Of a stretch of DNA of 64,000 nt, positions 59,300-64,000 are shown in pieces; the first letter of the stretch is position 1; each line of letters begins with the position of its first letter. A program made the position numbers and the translations under genes. The notes beneath the pieces were generated by a model. The model did not search any database. It saw only the letters and a program-made list of their open reading frames with translations, and was not told the DNA's origin. The DNA comes from Cephalopachus bancanus (lineage: Eukaryota; Chordata; Mammalia; Primates; Tarsiidae): NCBI GenBank assembly GCA_027257055.1, contig JAPVLO010000123.1, positions 2,232,001 through 2,296,000 on the forward strand. The letters are read 5' to 3'.

Positions 59300-59525
59300 A
59301 CCAAATATTTTTGAGTGCTCATTATGTGCCAAGCAACATGCCAAGTACTTTATGTATGGCATTCCACTTAATCCTCACAGCAGTTTTATAAGTTTTATAC
59401 GTTAGGTTCTATCATTACTCTCTTCTCATAGTCACTGAGGCACAGAGAAATTAAGTAAACTTATTCACGATCACCCAGTAGTAAGTGGTGAAACTAGACA
59501 CAGATAACCAAGTGAAAACCTCACA
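59300..59525 (-). repeat. MIR, nearly full length
   Basis: GTGCTCATTATGTGCCAAGC, TTAATCCTCACAGCAGTTTT, CACTGAGGCACAGAGAAATT and GTAGTAAGTGGTGAAACTAG follow the reverse MIR. Confidence 0.88.
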
Positions 59526-59809
59526 CACTCCCGCAACACTACTACCATTGGTTAAAGCACCTCTGACTGTCATTTTCAGAATGTATTCAGAATCTGAAAA
59601 TATGTAATGGTGGTAGAACTTAATTCTCAATTGGTGAGTCTGGCTTTATGAAACAGTCAAAAGTAATTCAAAGCCATAGATATTTGATTGTTACAGAGGA
59701 TCACTGAGTTTGGGAACAAAGCTGCTGGTGTGATTATAATGCCAAGAGACCAGTTTGCTCAGATGAGTCACAGACCAGCTTGGAAAGGTCACTCTAGAAG
59801 ATAAGTAAT

Positions 59810-59915
59810 ATGGTACAGTGTAATTGAGCACTGAACTGAGAGTCAGGAGGTTTGTTTTCAGGGTGACCACAAACTGGTACTTCATCTCTCTGATCTTGGT
59901 CAATATAAATTGACT
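59810..59915 (+). repeat. MIR fragment
   Basis: GAACTGAGAGTCAGGAGGTT, GACCACAAACTGGTACTTCA and TCTCTCTGATCTTGG match MIR. Confidence 0.6.
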
Positions 59916-60022
59916 GTCATACCTGGAAATTTCTAAGGCCACTAAGAAGGGCATCTCCACTTTCCCTACCTCCCTTCCAATCTGCCTCTAATGGTTAATT
60001 CTATGAATTCAAACAGATGATC

Positions 60023-60074
<52 letters not shown>

Positions 60075-60126
60075 CACGCACATGTGTGCGCCCACATGTG
60101 CACATGCATGTGAATATGTGTGTGTT
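60023..60126. repeat. TG/CG alternating microsatellite
   Basis: A TG run passes into TGTGTGCGCGCGCACGCACA, then TGTGTGCGC, a one-base break at 60091-60092, and CACATGTGCACATGCATGTG. The alternation of purine and pyrimidine is unbroken for nearly 70 bases, a strong Z-DNA-type sequence. Confidence 0.95.
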
Positions 60127-63000
60127 TTTTGAAGGGTCTAAGGTTTGATTCTGCACTTTAAACTACTGTCCCAGTTGCCCACACCACCCATTTCCTCTCC
60201 CCATAGTAGACTGCTATGCATTTGTCATCAAAGGTCAACCAGTTCACCAGCTTCAGGAAAGATCTGGGAAGCAGTGACGAGAGAACACTGTTTCCTCTTT
60301 ACCTAAGAAGTAAAATCCAGAACGACTGCCTGAACTCAGGAGTAATACCTGGACTGACAAAGAGCTTACCTTGAGACTGATGCCTAGCTGTCCTATGTCA
60401 AAATGTGTTGTGATTCAGAGTTACCATCTTAGTGAAAACAGGGGACCCATGATCTCCCTTTGTGACCATTTCAAATGATAAAGACTCAAGTCACATACAT
60501 AAAATGCCCACTTACCAACTTCCTCCATTCCATTTCCATTCCTATTTCACACAGAGCTGTAAGATCCACATATGACTAATGAATAAGATCAATATCATAT
60601 GTCCTGCCACAGCACATTCATCTTAACTTAAAAGGTATGTGGCTAGCTACAAGGCTGGGTCACTCTCTTGGCTCCAGGATACAGTAAGTGAAAGAGGCAG
60701 AGGCTGCAGCCTACACAGCAGGGCAGTCATGAAAAGATCATCCAGGGAGGCCTGGGAGGGCAGGGCACACTTCACACTTCCACCAAAGTCCCATGGAAAA
60801 TGGAAGGTATCCTCTCAGCAGGCATTCTACTATGAGCACTGCCTTTAAGGACAACTATCAGATTGGTGTATATTCTGGAAGATACTAAGGACAGCTGAAC
60901 AGGCAGGTGCCAGGAGCCAAAGGGAAGTGGTGGACGGGCAGAGGCTGCCACAACACAGGCCACTAGCCTGCACTGCCTAGAGTCCCGCTGGCCTTCAGTT
61001 CTGCTAGCTCTACCTATGTCTTGTGGTCTCTGTGGGCACCAGCTTCCTCATCTGTAAATGGAGTATATGTTCTCTCTAAGCTCTTGTCTTCTCTAAGAGT
61101 ATAAATCTATATTAAGTTTGTTGGATGATCTAAGTGGACCAAGCCATCTGCAATCAGAAGGAAGTCCTGGAATCTCTGAGGGAGCCAAATGCTAGAAGAC
61201 ATAACTTGTCTCAATTATCAGCCCTCAAGGCAGCATGAACTTTATAGCCCATGCCCCTTCCAACTGGCATCCTGAGAGTTGCGAGATTCGCCTAAGAAAC
61301 TCTGCCTGGTCAGAGAACGGGATGTCTTTTGCAGAACTCAAGTGCCCCAGAACTGTATTTAAACTCTCCAAGGAGCTATGGGGTGAGATAGACACAGACA
61401 GCATTTTCACAGGAAGCCAGTGGTTGAACATTAACTAGCCAGGTGCAGTGCAGCTATCAATGGCCATGCACTGTCCACTCCCAAGTGAAACAGGTTCTCT
61501 GGCCCAGACAGATGACCCGGGAGGACAGAGGTAGACTTTTCATCAGTTCCTGGGGCTAGTATATATTATCTTTGAGGATCTTTGGGTTGGAAAGGGCACA
61601 CTACATGCCCAGTACCACACTGGAACAAGGAGTAGAGGGAGGATGGGGAAGCTGGTCCTATTTTGACCTGTCTTCCCTCAAGAACTCCTATACCCTTACA
61701 GAAGAATCCCTGGATTTGAGAAGCAAACCATACAAGGACTGGGAAAAATGAAAGCTGCAGAACTGAGAAGCTGGGTCAGCTTTGAAATAGTTCACAGGCT
61801 CATCTAAGCTTATAGTGAGATCTCCCCAAACTGGCTATTAGACTTCATAAGTGAACCTGAGAAACTGCAGGCCTGGCGGAATCACAGCTAACCCCTTTCC
61901 AGCTGCACTTCCTGAAAGACAGTATTCAGCTGCAGGCCCGGAGCATGTTTGTTAGCCCCCTATCAAGACATTAATCTAAGAAGCCCCACCCCACCAACCA
62001 TAAGTATTCCCAGTCTAAGGACATTCTGGACCAGAGGGTCAAGGCCATGAGCTGGCAGATTACATAAGTGTTTGCTCAGATCTTTTCTACTCCTTTAGAC
62101 TGGCTGCAACTGGGTTTTCCAGCCAGAGAGTGTGAGACTGTCCTTGGGGTGTCACCTCCCACCCCTAGCCAGAGCAGGAGGGCTGGACACTTAGGGCCAC
62201 TCACAATTCTTAAAATATCTAACTCAGGGTAAACTCTGGCTCCTTTAGGAATACAGACAATGTGGGTATGGGTGTTTGGGTGAACACACTGCTGAATGGA
62301 GCAGAAGCAACCTCCCAGTTTAGGAAGTTAATATCCCCAGGCAGATATTCCCAAGCAGATATTAGGTTACTGAAGGCAAAGGGAGGCCAGGGGCAAATCA
62401 ATATCATGCTTCCCAGCAGAGCCAGGTCAGCACAGGATCTGGGCTGCTTATTTTGGTTCAATGCCTCAGTTATGTTTCCTCAAGAGAGGGTAAAATCAAC
62501 AGCAGCAGGCAAGGGCTTGCATGCCATTCCATGGCGCCAGCCCACAGAAAGGGGATATGGAGCCTTTGGGGAACAAGAGCTTAAGGTGGGAAAGCGGCTC
62601 TCACTCCTCCCACCCCTTAGACAACTAGGGCTATTTCCCTTTCAAAAGCAGTTCCATGAACAGCATCTTCCCTGTGAGACTCCAAGGGTAAGTGGTTCTC
62701 ACGCCCGCAACTCTCCGGCTCAGCAGACACAGACCTGTGTGTAGGAACCAGGAATAGAAATCCTCAAGGCTTGAAACCTCGATGTCTAAAACATTCTGAT
62801 GACACCATCACCTTCCAGGAAACCGCCTCACACTATGCTTCTGAATTCCACACCATAACTTGCATCCTCCTGGGGCTGGTTTCTCATTCATATACACAGA
62901 GGAAGCAAAAAACCTTGCCCTGAAGCAAGCAGTTCACTTTTAACCTCGTACCTGTTCTGCCGGAATCTGACTCTCAGAAACATGTATTGCTCTCCATACA
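60127..63000. other. Mostly unique intron
   Basis: A weak MIR trace lies at about 61035-61090 (CTTCCTCATCTGTAAATGGA). The 160-codon plus frame at 62262-62744 starts at GTG and has no recognisable domain. Nothing else was recognised. Confidence 0.4.
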
Positions 63001-63004
63001 GAGA

Positions 63005-63150
63005 AAACCCTCCATTCATTTTCTCATTCACTTGCTTATTCAACCAATTTTTACTAAGCCTCTGCTTTGTGCCAGTTCCTACTCTACTGTCCTTCTGGTC
63101 ACAGTAGTGACCAAGACAAATTTGCTGCCTATGTAGAGCTCTCCTATGAT
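63005..63150 (-). repeat. L2 3' end
   Basis: TCCATTCATTTTCTCATTCA, CTGCTTTGTGCCAGTTCCTA and CACAGTAGTGACCAAGACAA match the reverse L2. Confidence 0.8.
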
Positions 63151-63345
63151 GATAATAGTAGCAGGTAAGTGCTCATACGTTTTGGCTTTGCACTGGGCAC
63201 CAGTCTCAAAGTTAAACACGGATCTCATGTAATCCTCAAAACAACCTTAGGCAGGTACTATGAGCACTCCATTTTACAGGTGAGGAAATAGAAGGCTAGA
63301 TTAAGTCATGTTTCCTAGTGATAGCAGGATTCAAATCCACTTAGT
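63151..63345 (-). repeat. MIR, nearly full length
   Basis: ATCTCATGTAATCCTCAAAA, CTCCATTTTACAGGTGAGGA and AGCAGGATTCAAATCCACTT follow the reverse MIR. Confidence 0.88.
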
Positions 63346-64000
63346 AAGTACAATGATTCTCTGCTTCCCAAGCTACAAGATGCATTTTCCTAATGGTGAA
63401 TTTTTTCTGGATCATCTTTGAAAACCATTTGTGTAGGGGATGTGTTTTGCTGTACTCACAAAATGGAAAGAGCCTGTGGGCTCTAAGGACAATAAAAACA
63501 GAATCACAAGGATATAAAGCAAGGGAACAGTTTCCGTGAAGCTTTCTTTTGTCCTTTTCTGGTTAAAGAAGTAAAAAGTTGGTTGGAGGGCACTTCATCC
63601 TTACCCGTTTTGAAGAGCTCTGTTGTATGTCATATTTTTTTCAATATATTTTACTATTAAAAATAAAGAAAAAACAGGACTGTATAAAATGAAAACTAAA
63701 AGTTGGATATTTGCTTGTGTGAGTGATCTGACTGGCCTGTGAACGGAGAAAGACTAGCTCCGTGAAAAGCTGACAGCTTTTCATGCAAAAAGAGTTCTGG
63801 GGTCAAACAAGTGTGGGAAATTGAATTATACAAAAAGAGCTGTTGGATTTTTCCTAATTACAGAACTTCTCAGAGCCTTTAATATGCTAAAATCCACTAT
63901 GTCTCTCCAAGAGTTTTAATGCAGACAGCAGTATTTTCTATACTTACTTAACCTTACAACTCTTTCGAGGGGAGGTATAGAACACAAGTTAAAATTCACA
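63346..64000. other. Unique intron, nothing recognised
   Basis: AT-rich sequence to the window edge with no supported feature. Confidence 0.4.

Noticed and set aside
62262..62744. 160-codon plus-strand frame
   Set aside because: It starts at GTG and has low-information sequence with no known motif.

Overview
The window is mammalian nuclear DNA, almost all intron. It holds one certain coding exon: exon 3 of GNAO1, the alpha subunit of the neuronal heterotrimeric G protein Go, on the minus strand at 17649-17790. Its 47 complete codons give residues 55-101 of the protein with no change from the human protein as I remember it, and the 142-base length and intron phases fit the known gene. The gene runs from right to left. 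Positions 17791-64000 are therefore part of intron 2 (toward exon 2, which I did not find), and 1-17648 are part of intron 3 (toward exon 4, also not found).

The organism is a primate, because the window carries 15 dimeric 7SL-derived Alu elements. Twelve share marks absent from human Alus: a one-base deletion in the left-arm A box, a ...CCAACTC end before the A tail, an ACAATAAATCAAAAA-type linker, and in the younger copies a new 7-bp hairpin in the right arm. They also differ from the lemur and loris Alu types I know. A tarsier is my best guess, but this is inference.

Layout. 1-17.6 kb (intron 3): old MIR and L2 pieces, four of the five Alus with recognisable target-site duplications, and the 3' part of a dead mariner at 9.8-10.3 kb. 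17.6-17.8 kb: the exon. 18.7-21 kb: old L1 pieces on both strands, one split by an Alu. 21.7-30 kb: Alu-rich, including two Alus facing each other 61 bases apart (23.05-23.70 kb). 30-39 kb: mostly unique intron, a truncated L1 tail inside a MIR, and a 100-bp GA microsatellite. 39-42 kb: a HAL1/L1-type element interrupted by an L1 tail and an Alu. 46.3-46.9 kb: a 5'-truncated processed retrocopy with a perfect 16-bp target-site duplication. 47-54 kb: a long L2 copy, an 87-bp L1 tail, an Alu, and a minus-strand L1 ORF2 fragment. 54-64 kb: unique intron, MIR/L2 pieces and a TG/CG repeat able to form Z-DNA.

I found no tRNA, rRNA, CRISPR array, CpG-island promoter, nested intact gene or new multi-gene system. 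The other open reading frames are chance frames in intron or repeats. The most interesting material is the history of this Alu lineage, readable from several copies in one window, and the inverted Alu pair within the GNAO1 transcript. Repeat names come from remembered consensus sequences, so family limits and ends of old repeats are approximate.
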